Below, one piece after another: positions 21,578-34,280 of a DNA stretch of 64,000 nucleotides (positions within the stretch are counted from its first letter, which is position 1; each line of letters begins with the position of its first letter). This DNA is from Daucus carota subsp. sativus. Taxonomy: Eukaryota > Streptophyta > Magnoliopsida > Apiales > Apiaceae. The stretch is taken from contig NC_030383.2 of the NCBI RefSeq assembly GCF_001625215.2, positions 2,492,779 through 2,556,778 of the forward strand, in the 5' to 3' direction. The position numbers and the translations under genes are program-made. The notes under the pieces are model-generated. The model saw nothing but the letters and a program-made list of their open reading frames with translations. It searched no databases and had not been told where the DNA came from.

Positions 21578-22812
21578 GCCTAGCTATAACTCTTATATTT
21601 AAGCACGGATTAGATAGTGAGGGCAAGAGTTTCTAAAGTTCAAAAACAGAGGTGGGTAAAAAGAACAAGGAAATGCATTTCTTTGAGATTCATATCTCTG
21701 TTTCTTATACAAGTATCAGTTGTATTATGCATTGCTATCACCATCTTCTCCTCACAATCATGCATGTGGTTGCATGAATACTGACAATTGCGATAAATAA
21801 TTGACAAGAAAATGAAAAGGAAAACATAAGGGTCCTCTAATGTATTGTTACATCTTCAGACTCAGTTTCCTTTTCCTATTTGTTAAACATGAATAAGCGA
21901 AAGAAGATAGGCCCCTTCGGCCCTTCCCACTTAGATTACGATATATAATAGCAAAAGCCTGAAATAAGAGGATCAGAATAAGCTCATGCACGTTTATGAA
22001 CCATCAAAACACTTTCAAGACATAAGAAGGTTGATAATCAGAATAAAGGCCTTTGTTTGAAGTACTTTTCGTCTTCTGAACTATCTAGAAGATGTTGATC
22101 CTGCTTTGTTTGCTTTTGTTGTCATCTTCTAATATTCTTTGTTCTCTGTCATTCAATTTGAACGTGGAGACAAGATGTTGATTCTGCATTCTTTGCTTTC
22201 TTGTCAACTTCTGATATTCTTATGCTCTATCATTTAATTTTGATGTGAACGCGCATTTGCTTACTTACATTGCTACATGGTTGAGTACTTCTATAGTACA
22301 TCTCAGGCCACTCTCAGAACCTAAAATCTAAAACGAAATCTAACAAAGAGATATGGAACTATTGCTTGGTAAAGAGACTTCAGGCAATTACATCCACTAG
22401 CTGTGTTAGTGATGGCATTTTGAAATCTACTCAAATATATTCTGAAAGAAGGCTCATCACATTCATTCTTAAGTTAACTACTATATCTTTTGAATCTGAA
22501 GAAGCTAAAGTCGAAGACATTGGTCCCATTGTTGTCTGAGAAAGATATGGACATCAGTGTAGGTTTCAGGAGCAGACACCATAGCCACCAAAACAGGAAA
22601 ATGACTAAGAATCAAATGGTCCTTCCTGGCGTCCCCACAAAGACAAAAACAATGATAGAGTGATTTAATTATTTTAACCCCGTATTTAAGCCTCATTATA
22701 AAATACTAGCTCATATTAGTTTTTGGTTTAATTTTTTTTATACTTTTTAACATTGATTAACATCATTTGTGAGTATATTATGATATATTTAAATTACAAA
22801 AAAATATACTAC
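21578..22812. other. Duplicated spacer, unit 1
   Basis: Sequence shared with 35056-36245 and with 41514-43004 (the latter minus its MITE). It is probably the upstream region of the minus-strand MAKR genes. Short ORFs near its right end recur in all copies but have no recognisable domain. Confidence 0.7.
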
Positions 22813-23033
22813 TGTTATAAAATAATATATGCAGAGAGATAGTTGAGAGAGCTAGACAAGAGATAAAGAAGTAGATATTATTGTGTGTGTTTTCTATATG
22901 GTTACACAAATATCCTTTATATAGGATTACAAAATGTGAGTTACATGTAAACCAATGGACTAGCTAGTGAAAAGCCAAAAGTCTAGCTAGTGAAAAGCCA
23001 AAGGACATCCACATAATTATATTATTTATAACA
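22813..23033 (-). repeat. LTR (left) of the non-autonomous element
   Basis: 221 bp, identical to 28138-28358. It is followed by CTCCCCCTTGG, the complement of the polypurine tract. Confidence 0.93.
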
Positions 23034-26000
23034 CTCCCCCTTGGATGTCCGTCAAATGAAATAATGTCTTGTTATAGCCTTCCTGAAAAACCCCTTGGGA
23101 GAAAAACCAAGTGAAGGAACAAAAACATTAGTTTCATAATGTGCACGTGATGCTGCCTCGTTAAAACCTTTCCAGGAAAACCCAGTGGGAAAAACCATGG
23201 ATAAGGGAAAAAGAGTGCAGCGTGCATTTGCTCCCCCTCATGATTATATAAAATAATATCTCTGAGTTGATGAGTTCCTTTGTTCTAGAACATCTCAAAT
23301 ATAAATGTTAAAAGTGCCTTCATTGAGTTGTGTAGCTATCATCATAAGCAGTTAGTGGAGCTTTCATATATATTGTTGGTGGAGTTCCCATCGTAATCTT
23401 GTCATGCTACACTGTTTTTCCAGCTTTGGCCATCTTAGATTGCCCAAGTCAAAATAGTGTGATAAGAAGTTCCTGCAACAACTCATTTTATACCAAAAGA
23501 AAAAAATCTAATATAATTTATTCAATATTGATCCACAGTTGAAATGAGGACTTTGCTCCTGCAAAATAAACTTAAAAACCTTATGAGATAGATTTGTGGA
23601 GATTGAATAAACTTTCAGAATTCACACGCCTTTAGAGCGAGCAATTACTACTTATGTACGGTACTCCAGGACCGAGATTTTTTTTTCCTTTCAAATGTCC
23701 ACAAAGTTCACTGTACTACATTTATAATCCTTCTGGGATTCACATATAACAAAATACATTCAGGAGTATATTCTTCTTTCAGTAGATATAACACGAAATA
23801 TTTTATCACAAAAAGTAACATTGATCTAATTTAATTATGAGGTGCAACTCATTTCAATGTCAACTAGAAACACATTCTAGTTTCCATTTGCTCTGGCCAG
23901 AGACTTTATAAGTTGTCACCTATATTTTGATATACAATGATAACATGTCTGCTAGTCCAAATCCATTTTTCATTCTGAGGAGGATATCTCGAGAGCTTGT
24001 TATACTGCTTCTGGCAGTTAAGTTTCTTTCAGGACAATCATGGTCAAGTGGGCATATAAGACTTAAATCAAGTCATCACATATAATGAGATTATTTGGCA
24101 ATCAAATAATAGTATCCACCACAAGATACTTTTTCTCTTCATGACCAATACAAGGTCATCATACAATTATCTGAGTTTCACATTCATAACTATTTGTTGA
24201 AACTTCATTTCGTTTTCACACAAAAATCATTCATATCCCACTGACTTGACACCTTTAGGTGTGTTAACTGCAGTTTCAAATATTTCTCCATTTTTAAGAG
24301 ATAATGATTCATAGGGTGCACTACTTTCACAACTTCAGGTGTGAGAGGACTACTGGTCCAAATAATTTTTCTTTATAATTGCCTCAATTATATCCTTTCG
24401 CCAATTTTGTCAATATTTTCTAACAGATCCTGCTTCATGATCCTCATTATTATCAATAACCTCAAGTTCTATAAATATCATCGACGTCGATTCGATTTAT
24501 GGTTCCACTTCATTCTGGACAAGGCATAATATATCAAGATCTCTAAATTTTTCATTACTTTTATTTTCTCTAATTTGTCATGTCTATAATCTCTTCTGGA
24601 GATCCTTCAATGCCATGTCTATAATCTCTTCTGGAGATCCTTCAAAAATTATTGATTCTCAATCTAGCCATCATCAATTATTGCTCCTTTTCAATTTTTT
24701 TTCTTTTCTGTATAAGATATATCGAACCAACTTGCCTATCACGCTTCAGGCGTTCTTTAGACATAGTAGTATCTTCTGCGACATTTATATCATAGGAGCA
24801 TATGTAGCCGGTGTTTGCGACGTAGTCATTATTTTCAGGTCATCAAAATGAATTATCTTATGAACTTCTGGTTCATTTTCATATATTGAGGATCGAGATG
24901 AGGCAATGATAATTCATTCTTATATATCTATGTTCACCGGCTATTTATTTTCTCCCCCTGATTTTGGGAAAACAAACTCATTAAATCAAGTCATAACAAA
25001 TACATATTGATGATTCCAATGCACTCATATGTAATATATATTCAATGGTGGAATCGATCTTACTATTGTGGTGGAATTTCTATGATGACCAAATAATTTG
25101 TTTACGCGGGGGGGGGGGGGGGATATGAAAACTTTTTTATATGATGCGAATCAATATATAATTAATACAAAACAATTTTTATGGAAAAGATAATATTCAT
25201 TGTGAGATTCACCAGCATTATATAAGCACATATTATAAATAATGAATCTCGCATAATTCAGGCTGCGAGTTGATAAAAACTCGGTATATAATTATATTTT
25301 TCAAAAAATATCTCACTGTTCAATAAAGGGAGAATTATAACTCATATCATATCTTCATCTATTCATTCTCAAAGATGAAAAATCACAACTATATTTATGC
25401 TGGTGATCAAGTTTGTCTTATAAGCAAATAACATATGCACCATTGAGAAGAAGAATCTACAGGTTCTTGACAAAAGTCCATATAAAATATCAATTACTAT
25501 TCGCACCTTTATTAAATTGAGATGGCTTAGCTAGTCAGGCCAAATTGTAAACTTATAAGTAAACTTCTGGTTTACTTCAAAATCAATTTCAATTATGCTT
25601 ATTATAAACTAGTGGATCAAAATCTTTCTCCACGTTACTTTTAGTGCACTGAATGAAATTTAATATTTGAAGGCCCTCGATATCTCAATGCAATAAATTA
25701 TATAAATTTCATTCTTCAATCTTCTTGGGAGAGTATAATTGCATTAATACTATACATGCTCTTCTAGAGTAAAATGTACTTGAGAGAGTAGATAAAAATA
25801 TACATGCTCTTCGAGAGCCTTATTCATGCTCTTCAGGAGCCTTATACTTTCTCTTCCCAAGTCTTATATTAATGAGACATCCTATATAATCCCCCCTTTG
25901 GATGACTCATTTTAGATATAAAGTATTGATACTTGTCATCTTTATATCAATCGAGAGAAATATTTCTTACACATAATAAGAATATGACTTAAAGTATTTG

Positions 26001-28137
26001 TAATGTCAAGACCATACAGGCATGGTTCATATCTTTTGAATTTCTAATATTGTCACATTATGGTATGATATCATTTGTGGGCAACACATAATTCTTTTAT
26101 CAATAATTCAAATTTAGTAAAGCACAATTAGTCATGATATCAAGTCATGATTTTAACAACCCAATTTCATAATACTGTGTCTACGGGACACAATATAATA
26201 CTTATTCAATTAAAATCTATTATATCCAAATATTATACTATAGAACCATCCTTCATAAATATTATATCATTTAGGATAAACTCATAAATTGAATATTATA
26301 CTACTATATCATTTTTCTGGGATGTAATCAAGTGTTTAAACATATTATATATACTATGTTGACATCCTTCATCTTCAAAAATCAAACATATAAAAAATGT
26401 GTGATAAAAGATAAACTAATTTTATTATATAGAGACAACTTCTGGTTGTTATTTCGTGCAACTTCTGGTTGCAATTATATACTCAATCTATTAAAAACAA
26501 CGTCAAATAGGTGTTGTAGATAATATCAACATCATTTAGCTCAAGTGAGATAAAAAAAAATCACTTTTATCAACACTAATTTTAAATCAACTATAAATTT
26601 AAGGCAAGTAGTGATATTAACATTCTATCAATTATCAAGAATTTCACATGGAGATCACATAATATCACTTATTTGAAACATGCATATGTGATATACTTTA
26701 ATATGTGAGCAAGACATAGTGTGTGCCCATAAGCCATCTCTTTCAAACCATGATGTATAAAGTTTTGACTATCTCAAAATTTGGGGTGTCCTCGAAGTAG
26801 AAAGATTAAATATGGACAAGTAAAGATCTGTGTAGCATATATTAATCTGAGATACATAGACAAACACTAGTGGTGAGGTCATACATGATGTACATAGATA
26901 AGAATGATATGAAACTTTTATCTCTCTCATAGAAAAATTAGCTAAGTCATTAATTAGGATTACTACCAATATAAACTCATATGAAATAGATAAATGACTT
27001 GAGAAAAATTCATTTTTTTTAGAATAGAATGGAGCACATGTGACTCATGACTTTTTAAAGATTAGAGAAACTTACTATCTATTAATCATGTGCAGTTTTT
27101 GGATTAGAGAGTCACTAATAAATCATGATTTTTCTTTTTGTGGATTCATTTTGAATAAATTGATCACATGTACACAAATAAATTGATCATATATCCTATT
27201 TGTCAAATTAAAATAATGTAGTGTACGAGAAAGAAAACGCAAGTGAGAATCATCACATGAATTCTACACATATTTAAGAGTGACATAAAATCTATATTAA
27301 TCCACCACCGAAGGTATTCATCAAAATTATATATAATAATCAATGAAAATATAATATGGTAGAAAAAAAACAACATGATTTTCATTAGTAAAAACAAGAA
27401 TCTCACAAATATTCAAATTCCAAGAGAGCCGAGAATAGAGATCCAAAATATTTCATCCAATTTCAAAAGGGTCCAAATAGTGAAGTCCAAAAAATCCAAA
27501 GTAATTTACTCAAATCCAAAAGTACGTATTCAATACAATTCACTCAAATCCAAAAATATCCAAATAATGTGTTTAAATCCATAAGAGACTAAAGCATATC
27601 CATATAAGTCCATACTAACTCCAAAAACTATAAACATCCACATATCCAAAATCGATTATTCCAAAAACAAATCCGAAAGCAAACTTAAAAACATGTAAAC
27701 ATATAAAATGATTCCATTTATGTATACTTGGATGAACTCACTACTTACATGTATCATCAAGATTAATACTACCTAGTTTAAGTTTTAGAAAATTAAGAGA
27801 CTATTCTAAAATATATAAAATCTCTCAATTTTAACGTACAACTAATTTAGTATAATTTTAGAAGAAAAAAAATGGTGAAGGGAGGCTTACCTTAAAATCT
27901 TACGATTTGATGACAATTCATTTGAATTCAAGATTCCTTACTTCAAGAATGTCTTTGAAAAACCACTAATCCGGAAGAACAACAAACTTCTCGTAGCAAG
28001 AAAAATCTTCATCCATCCTCTTGAATATCAAGTACAAGAATTTGTGAACAAAGCAAGGGAGTAGTCTTACAAACAAAACAAAAGAGCGAGCCATACAACA
28101 TACAACAAAATGAAAAAAGCAGATCATGCTGATAACG

Positions 28138-28358
28138 TGTTATAAAATAATATATGCAGAGAGATAGTTGAGAGAGCTAGACAAGAGATAAAGAAGTAGA
28201 TATTATTGTGTGTGTTTTCTATATGGTTACACAAATATCCTTTATATAGGATTACAAAATGTGAGTTACATGTAAACCAATGGACTAGCTAGTGAAAAGC
28301 CAAAAGTCTAGCTAGTGAAAAGCCAAAGGACATCCACATAATTATATTATTTATAACA
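28138..28358 (-). repeat. LTR (right) of the non-autonomous element
   Basis: 221 bp, identical to 22813-23033. The target duplication ACTAC follows at 28359-28363. Confidence 0.93.
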
Positions 28359-28562
28359 ACTACACAGATTTTCTAGCTCAATTTGTGAAATATTTGCTAG
28401 CTAATAGTCCCTCTCTCTGTTGTAATTCTGCGGGCTGTTCGAGTTAATTTCTTTCGAGGATTCAGGTATTTATCTACTATACAGATTCGGTAATTTTTGT
28501 AAAGAGTCCTTAAAAATTTATACACCAGAGGTCTGAGCTTTATTTCCATCATCATTTTATAG

Positions 28563-28959
28563 GTTTTCATTGGCTTGGTGGGCCTACACTTTCCCAATGA
28601 CTGGTGCTGCAATTGCAACCCTTAGGTACTCACTTGAAGTCTCAAATTTTGCAACTAAATCACTGTCCATCTTGCTTTGTACCGTTGCCACATTCACAGT
28701 GACAGCCCTGCTTGTGACAACAATTTTCCATGCTTTTGTGCGATGGGACCTCTTCCCTAATGACACTGCAATTGCTACAAGTGACAAAAGGCCAAAAACA
28801 GTCCGAAAATGGTATCATCGTAGAAATGGTAGCACGGATATTAAAGACAGCGAACAGTACCTCAAGTTTACAGACTCGAATGGCAAAGATATTGAGGCTT
28901 CTCTAAAATCTTCAGGTTCAGGTGCCAGTGAGGAAAATACCCATGTTTCAGCTTTTTAG
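28563..28959 (+). pseudogene. SLAC1/SLAH anion channel, terminal exon only, copy 1
   Basis: After a splice-acceptor-like TTTTATAG the frame reads FSLAWWAYTFPMTGAAIAT, a hallmark of the last transmembrane region of plant slow anion channels (SLAC1/SLAH). It continues through two hydrophobic helices to HAFVRWDLFPND and a hydrophilic cytoplasmic tail of about 60 residues, most like SLAH2/SLAH3 tails. The TAG is at 28957. No upstream exons are found in the preceding spacer, so only about 130 of the expected 400-600 residues are present. It is 95 percent or more alike copy 2. It is probably a 3' fragment carried by the segmental duplication. Whether it is transcribed cannot be seen. Confidence 0.75.
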
Positions 28960-29920
28960 AACAATTTCTCATCGCAATCCAATGCCCGAGAAGAAAGTAG
29001 TAGTTGACGTGATGGTCAAGTGTCTCTATGTATCGGCTATGTCATGGATTCACTTCTCGGAACTATCCAACTTCATGTGTGTAAAAAAAATAAGGGTAAG
29101 GCTTGGTGATCAGGACTTCTCCCCAATACGAAAGTCTTATGCACTGTGCATGGCCTAAGAGGAACTTGATCTGCATTTCTTGAAGTTCCAGTGACATTGT
29201 TCTGCACAGCGTAAAGATTGAGAAGATGGATTTTTATGCTTAGGTATTGTAGCAAGTTCCATCTTTTATCTATGTAGAAGAGTATAGTTCAGAACTTAAA
29301 TATCAAGCTATGTATAATTAAACAAGGAGGTTGAAATTGTTCATTTGAACATCTGGTTCAGATATCATGTTAAAGAGCTGTATTGCAAGTTGCTACAATT
29401 GTAGCATTCCACAGATAAGTTGTGAACATATCCTAGGTTCCAACTACATGAGCATAGTTTTTTTAATAGAAGTCACATGCATTTATGCCATAAATTACAA
29501 ATGACTATTCATTTTATCATAACTTCAATAATATTTCAGTGTAACTGACGTGATATGATTTTTCATCGTCCATCTATAAGAGTTTGGAGGATACTAATTT
29601 TTTTTTATAATTTGATAAAACTTAGTTAAATATTTTTTAAATTGCTTAAGTGTAGTAGATATTTTGTAAATGCTGCTGGATCACAGGTTAACAGTTAGTA
29701 TCGATTTGAAGACAATCGTGAGTGTCATATTCGGGGATTTGTTCTATTGTTTCGCTCACACCGGTTTAACTGGTGGTTCCAACGGCCGTGCCGGTCAGAG
29801 AGCACAATCCGGAATCAGGTCTAAGCGTGCGCGCATGATGCAAACGGAATGAAATATGATAATGACCTTATAAAAGATTTCTAAACGTTCTTTTCTTGTG
29901 TAAGTATTTATAAATATATA
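28960..29920. other. Duplicated downstream tract, unit 1
   Basis: Matches 36862-37842 closely. It probably includes the SLAH 3' untranslated region. No further gene is seen. Confidence 0.65.
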
Positions 29921-30500
29921 CTAGTTGAGAAGCAGCGCGTTACGGTGGCATATTAAAATTATATTAATGATTTAAAATTATTATATGTAGAATAAATAAT
30001 TTTGTGGCAGTTTATAAATATTATATTAATGATTCAAAATTAATATTTATAGAATAAAATTAATTTTATATTATAAACATCTCCATGCAATATCGATATT
30101 AATATTTGAAGTTGCAAAATTGAACTATAATTCATTGGTGAAAAAATAAAAATAAATTTCTACATGTAATTAACGATTTAAAACACGACGAATCTTAATT
30201 TTATTTGTATTTTTTGAAAAGTAATCATGTTCTTCACTAACATTGTCATTAACTTTTCCAAAAATACTTTTTCGACATATACACCACCCCAACATATAAA
30301 AAACATACGACACTTTAACAGAACTGATCGATGATAAGGTAGTTTTAAAATTTATTTCCAATATGTCTGAAACTAAAAAAAGGTAGTTTTTATTTTTAAT
30401 ATTTTTCATCCAAAATTTTTTGAAAATTAGAAATAGAACGGAATTATATGAAAGGCACCACTTACACGCCCCTCACTTCTCCTTGTATATGGATGATTGA
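29921..30500 (-). mobile_element. Helitron-like element, unit 1 copy (internally deleted)
   Basis: On the minus strand it ends in a GC-rich hairpin region and TTCTCAACTAG, with CTAG next to an A/T junction. The same terminus occurs at 37843 and 57700. Relative to the unit 2 copy it lacks about 1.03 kb (38256-39290). The same position in both units shows that it predates the segmental duplication. Confidence 0.65.
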
Positions 30501-31700
30501 TTGATTGATTATATATATATTCCATCCCTATTTAGCCGATTATTTTGAACTAATTTGAGATTTTTCTAAAAAAAGTTTAAAACAGGACTGAGGGAATCTA
30601 ACATCACTCCATTTTAATTTTTTTTTTTGATCTATCATTTCAAAGTGTTGCATTTGTATATTCATACGTTTCTCATTTTCTGAAATATGGGTATAAATCT
30701 CGGATCATCAAATTATTTTAAGCATAAAATAAAGAAAATAAAAATAAAGTGAATTTGACTTGTGTGTTCGTAACGAGCCATGTTCAAATTATTTTTGAGA
30801 AAGCTTTACCATACATGTTTAATAACTCAAAAGACGAGGAAGAATTGAATGTGGTAGGATTATTGAAAGTTAATATACGGAAAATTAGTGATAAAACTTT
30901 AGATTGGTCGAAGTTACATTTCAATACTTAATTCACTAAAACACACACAATTTATTTATAAGTTGTCATAATCTTAACATCCTCGACAAGAATCCCTTTT
31001 CAAAGATCTAGCTCTTTCAAGTTTTATCTATGTACTAAACTAAACTCTTGAGAGCTCATTGAAATATTATTTTGAGCATTACTGATGGTTTGGTCATGAC
31101 TCAGAAATGGCTTGTAGTGTATGTCCTTGAAGTTGAATCAGAAATGGCTTGTAGTGTATGTCCTTGAAGTTGTGAGTTCCATTTTATATGCTAATACTGA
31201 TCTATGTTACACTGAGTTTGCTCATGAGTTATAAGTCACATGAGCAGAAAAATACCAATACAAATCACATGCATATGTGCACAAATTATTAATGAATATT
31301 ACTTTGATATTATAACTTAAATTGCACTTAAGTGAGGATGGGAATGCTTTTTCTTGTCTGATTTATAAGAGTTTGGAGGATGCTAAATTTTAATTACAAA
31401 ATAAATTAAAGCTTATTTAAAAATATGGTAAATTTGTGAGATATAATCTTTTTGTTTTTTTTTTACCTTTGACCGAAGAAAGTAGTTAAGTTACTTCTTA
31501 CATTTATTAAGCGAGGTAAAGTATTTAATATTAGAATGAATAAGGATAGGGGTATCTTACATGTGTAAACTTGTAAGTTATGCAAATTGAAATGGCTGAG
31601 AATGAAATTATGTAATGAACATACTACACCATGCCTTTTGTAACGATTTACAGTTTCTCAAAATTAAAAAGTTAAAATAATTCCACATTCCTAAATATAT
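30501..31700. other. Duplicated spacer left of MAKR copy B
   Basis: Similar to 39461-40840; part is similar to 33790-34260. A 37-bp tandem repeat (31101-31174) is present here but single in unit 2. No gene is supported. Confidence 0.6.
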
Positions 31701-31703
31701 ATA

Positions 31704-32387
31704 TCAGAGGTTATTAGGTACTAACATACCAACTGTTCTTTTGCAATGGAGAACGACTTCATATATAGAACTCTCGGAATCACAGGATCTCCGCCAATTA
31801 TCACATGAGTTTGCAACCCTTACTTGCGGAGATGTTGAAGTTGAACAATCCCAGTTTCTTTCTCCATGCAGTCTTGCTGTAAAAGTTCCAACTCTAGAGC
31901 CTGATCTCCGCTCTCGGACTCTCTGGCAAAGTGGCTTAAGAAAATGCAAGTACCTCAAGAATATCTGCTTGGATAATTTTCGACACTTCTTTAATGATGA
32001 ACCACGAGTCCTGTTACCTGAATCCGAGACTGAATGCAACTTTTTTGAGGAAGAGGAAGCACAAGATGGAGCTGGATCATCAGAAGCATCATATGTATCT
32101 GTCTTCACTTGGTTTACAAAAGCAGGCACTATGAAGCCATTCAAAATCAGCTCATCGGCATGCCCATAGGAGCCTCTGATATAGGAAAATCAAAATCCTG
32201 GGACACTTTAAAAAGTCTCTTCGAGGAAGATAACTGCGCGTCCATTTCCATGAATAAATGAATTAGCTTCATTATATGCATCCCGTGAATCTCCCAAGGA
32301 GCGTCCTGGGCTTTCAGAGGATGTATTCATGTTTGCTAACCAACTATAAGAAAAGCTCTCAATAGACAGAGTTTGGTATGTTTCCAT
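31704..32387 (-). pseudogene. MAKR6-like gene copy B (two frame lesions)
   Basis: The ATG is at 32387. The N-terminus METYQTLSIESFSYSW is kept, then a net +7 insertion near 32260 throws the frame into a stop. An 8-bp loss near 32162-32165 (after GAPMG-type sequence) is a second lesion. The C-terminal 140 codons (31704-32144) are open: Ser-rich linker, KKCRKLSKQIFLRYLHFLKP basic helix, and WRRSCDSESSIYE..LHCKR, the conserved MAKR C-terminal box. A GTATGT right after the LHCKRTVG codons may be a splice donor in the parent gene. Not translatable as one protein. Confidence 0.8.
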
Positions 32388-32997
32388 GCTAGCTATAAAG
32401 TTCAGAAGCAGAGGTGGGTAAAAAGAACAAGGAAATGCATTTCTTTGAGATTCATATCCCTATTTCTTATACAAGTATCAGCGGTATTATGCATTGCTAT
32501 CACCATCTTCTCCTCGCAATCATGTGTGCACAATGAATATTATTTTTGATATCATAACTTTCATTCAACATTGTCTTTTCTCATGAGCTATAAATCCCCG
32601 GAAACCCATGTGTTGAAATAATTGATAAATATGAATCACATGAATGAATTTAAAATCACACGTGTTTCTGCATAAATTACAAATGAGCTAGAATTGCATC
32701 CATACTTCTATTTCAACCAAGTGAAAGATGAGATGATTTTTCTTCGATGGCCGTTATAAGGTTTTGGATGATGCTAAATTTAATATTCAAATAATGCAAA
32801 ATATTTTCACAAGTCAAATGGCGAGTCGTCAATTTCTTCAATTTTTTATATTCATTGAAACATAGAAATATTAATTACGTGTAATGAGATACAAGTTTAA
32901 TTTATATATAAACAATTAATCTATTTTTTTCTAACTGTTATACAAATTAATCTCGGAATATATATATCTATTTTACAAAAATTAATATTAACTAAGA
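32388..32997. other. Partial MAKR spacer and AT-rich tract
   Basis: The first about 140 bp match the upstream region of the other MAKR copies, then homology stops. The rest is AT-rich without a recognisable gene. Confidence 0.55.
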
Positions 32998-33014
32998 TAA
33001 CAATTGATACACCT

Positions 33015-33669
33015 TTTTTAAGATAAGGAAATAATTTAATAAATAACAGCTATACAGCATCTACAAATATGATCGAGTCGAACAAAAATATAATAGATTA
33101 ACACGCCTGTCTTCAGACCCAAGATAGATAAATAAACGATGTTGAAATTCACGATATGGTACATTTATAGATACTTGCTTTGCGTTCACCATCTTTTTCA
33201 AAAAAATTCATTTGAGCTATAACCACAAATGCAATTCTCGGAAGACTTCTAGATAAAGCCAAACCGACTCTCACAAAAGGAAAAGGAGAGAAAAAGCACA
33301 CACTCTCTCACCAGAGAGAGAAATCAAACTATAACCATAACACATGAGAGAAAAAATCCAACTTCAAACTAAAATGATTAGATCTACACCACGAACTTAC
33401 ACTAGGAGATGATCGATCCACTCACAAATCTAAAAAGCGTCCGAAAGTGAATAAGAACGAAAATCGAAAGTTTCGGTGATATAAATCTAAAAAATTTTGC
33501 CAAAAGAGAGAGATTTATTAAGAAAATCAATGAAACAATCAAGAACAACTAAAGAAGAAGCAATTAAATGAAAGGGGAAAATCGGTGAAAGCCCTGTCAG
33601 AATGAGAAAAGAGGGAGGTGGCTACAGAGAAGAAAGAAAAAAAAGGCAGTTTTATATGAATAGACTTGT
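33015..33669 (-). mobile_element. Non-LTR retroposon (LINE-type or truncated), 17-bp target duplication
   Basis: TAACAATTGATACACCT occurs at 32998-33014 and again at 33670-33686. The 655 bp between start with TTTTTT (a poly-A tail on the minus strand) and have a pyrimidine-rich far end (CTCTCTCTC stretches near 33300), as in plant L1-type 5' regions. No long ORF is present. A long target duplication plus an A-tail is the signature of target-primed reverse transcription. Confidence 0.7.
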
Positions 33670-33689
33670 TAACAATTGATACACCTCGA

Positions 33690-34280
33690 AAAATTTAAAT
33701 TTTAACAGGACATTTCTAGGACACTTGCTGTCGCATACCGGTTTGAATTCGTAAATGTTGTAGCAATCATGTTGGTCTGAGCACTTGGTTGAAATATTAT
33801 GTTGGCCATATTACTACATCAATATAAGAGTCTACTGATCTATATTAACACTGAGTTTGCTCATGAGTTATAAATCACATGAGCAGAAAAATACTAATAG
33901 AAAACACATGCATGTGTGCACAAATTACTGATGAATATCACCTTGAGATCGTAACTTCAACTGCACTTAAGTTGAAGATGGGAATGCTTTTTCTTGTCTG
34001 ATTTATAAGAGTTTGGAGGATGCTAAATTTTAATTACAAAATAAATAAAAGCTTATTTAAAAATATGGTAAATTTGTCAGATATAATCTTTTGTTAGTTA
34101 AGTTACTTCTTACATTTATCAAGTGAGTTAAAGTATTTAATATTAGAATGAATAAGGCTAGTGTATCGTACATGTGTAAACTTAAAAGATAGCCAAATTG
34201 TAATGGCTGCGACGTGACGATCTTCTTAGTTTCTTCTTTCTCTGTTTGAGCTTCAACATAATCATCTATTCACCTGTTTA
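33690..34280. other. Duplicated spacer left of MAKR copy C
   Basis: From about 33790 it matches 31150-31660 and 40130-40500, the flank of the other MAKR copies. No gene is supported. Confidence 0.6.

Larger units (their letters stand above)
22813..28358 (-). mobile_element. Non-autonomous LTR retrotransposon with identical 221-bp LTRs
   Basis: The LTRs at 22813-23033 and 28138-28358 (TGTTAT...ATAACA) are identical by eye. The target duplication is ACTAC (22808-22812 and 28359-28363). A C-rich tract follows the left LTR, which is a polypurine tract for a minus-strand element. Next to the right LTR, on the minus strand, is TTATCAGCATGATC as the likely primer site. The 5.1-kb interior has no ORF above about 80 codons, so it cannot encode Gag or Pol. 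The matching site at about 36245-36262 in unit 2 is empty and has a single ACTAC. A G15 run sits at 25108-25122. Confidence 0.93.

Noticed and set aside
28397..28618. Minus-strand ORF of 73 aa present in both SLAH units (also 36299-36520)
   Set aside because: It lies antisense to the SLAH intron/exon border and shows no domain. It is conserved only through the segmental duplication.
31741..32169. Plus-strand ORF of 142 aa opposite MAKR copy B, with similar ORFs at 34436-34984 and 40928-41239
   Set aside because: They are antisense shadows of the MAKR reading frames. The minus strand carries the recognisable conserved blocks.
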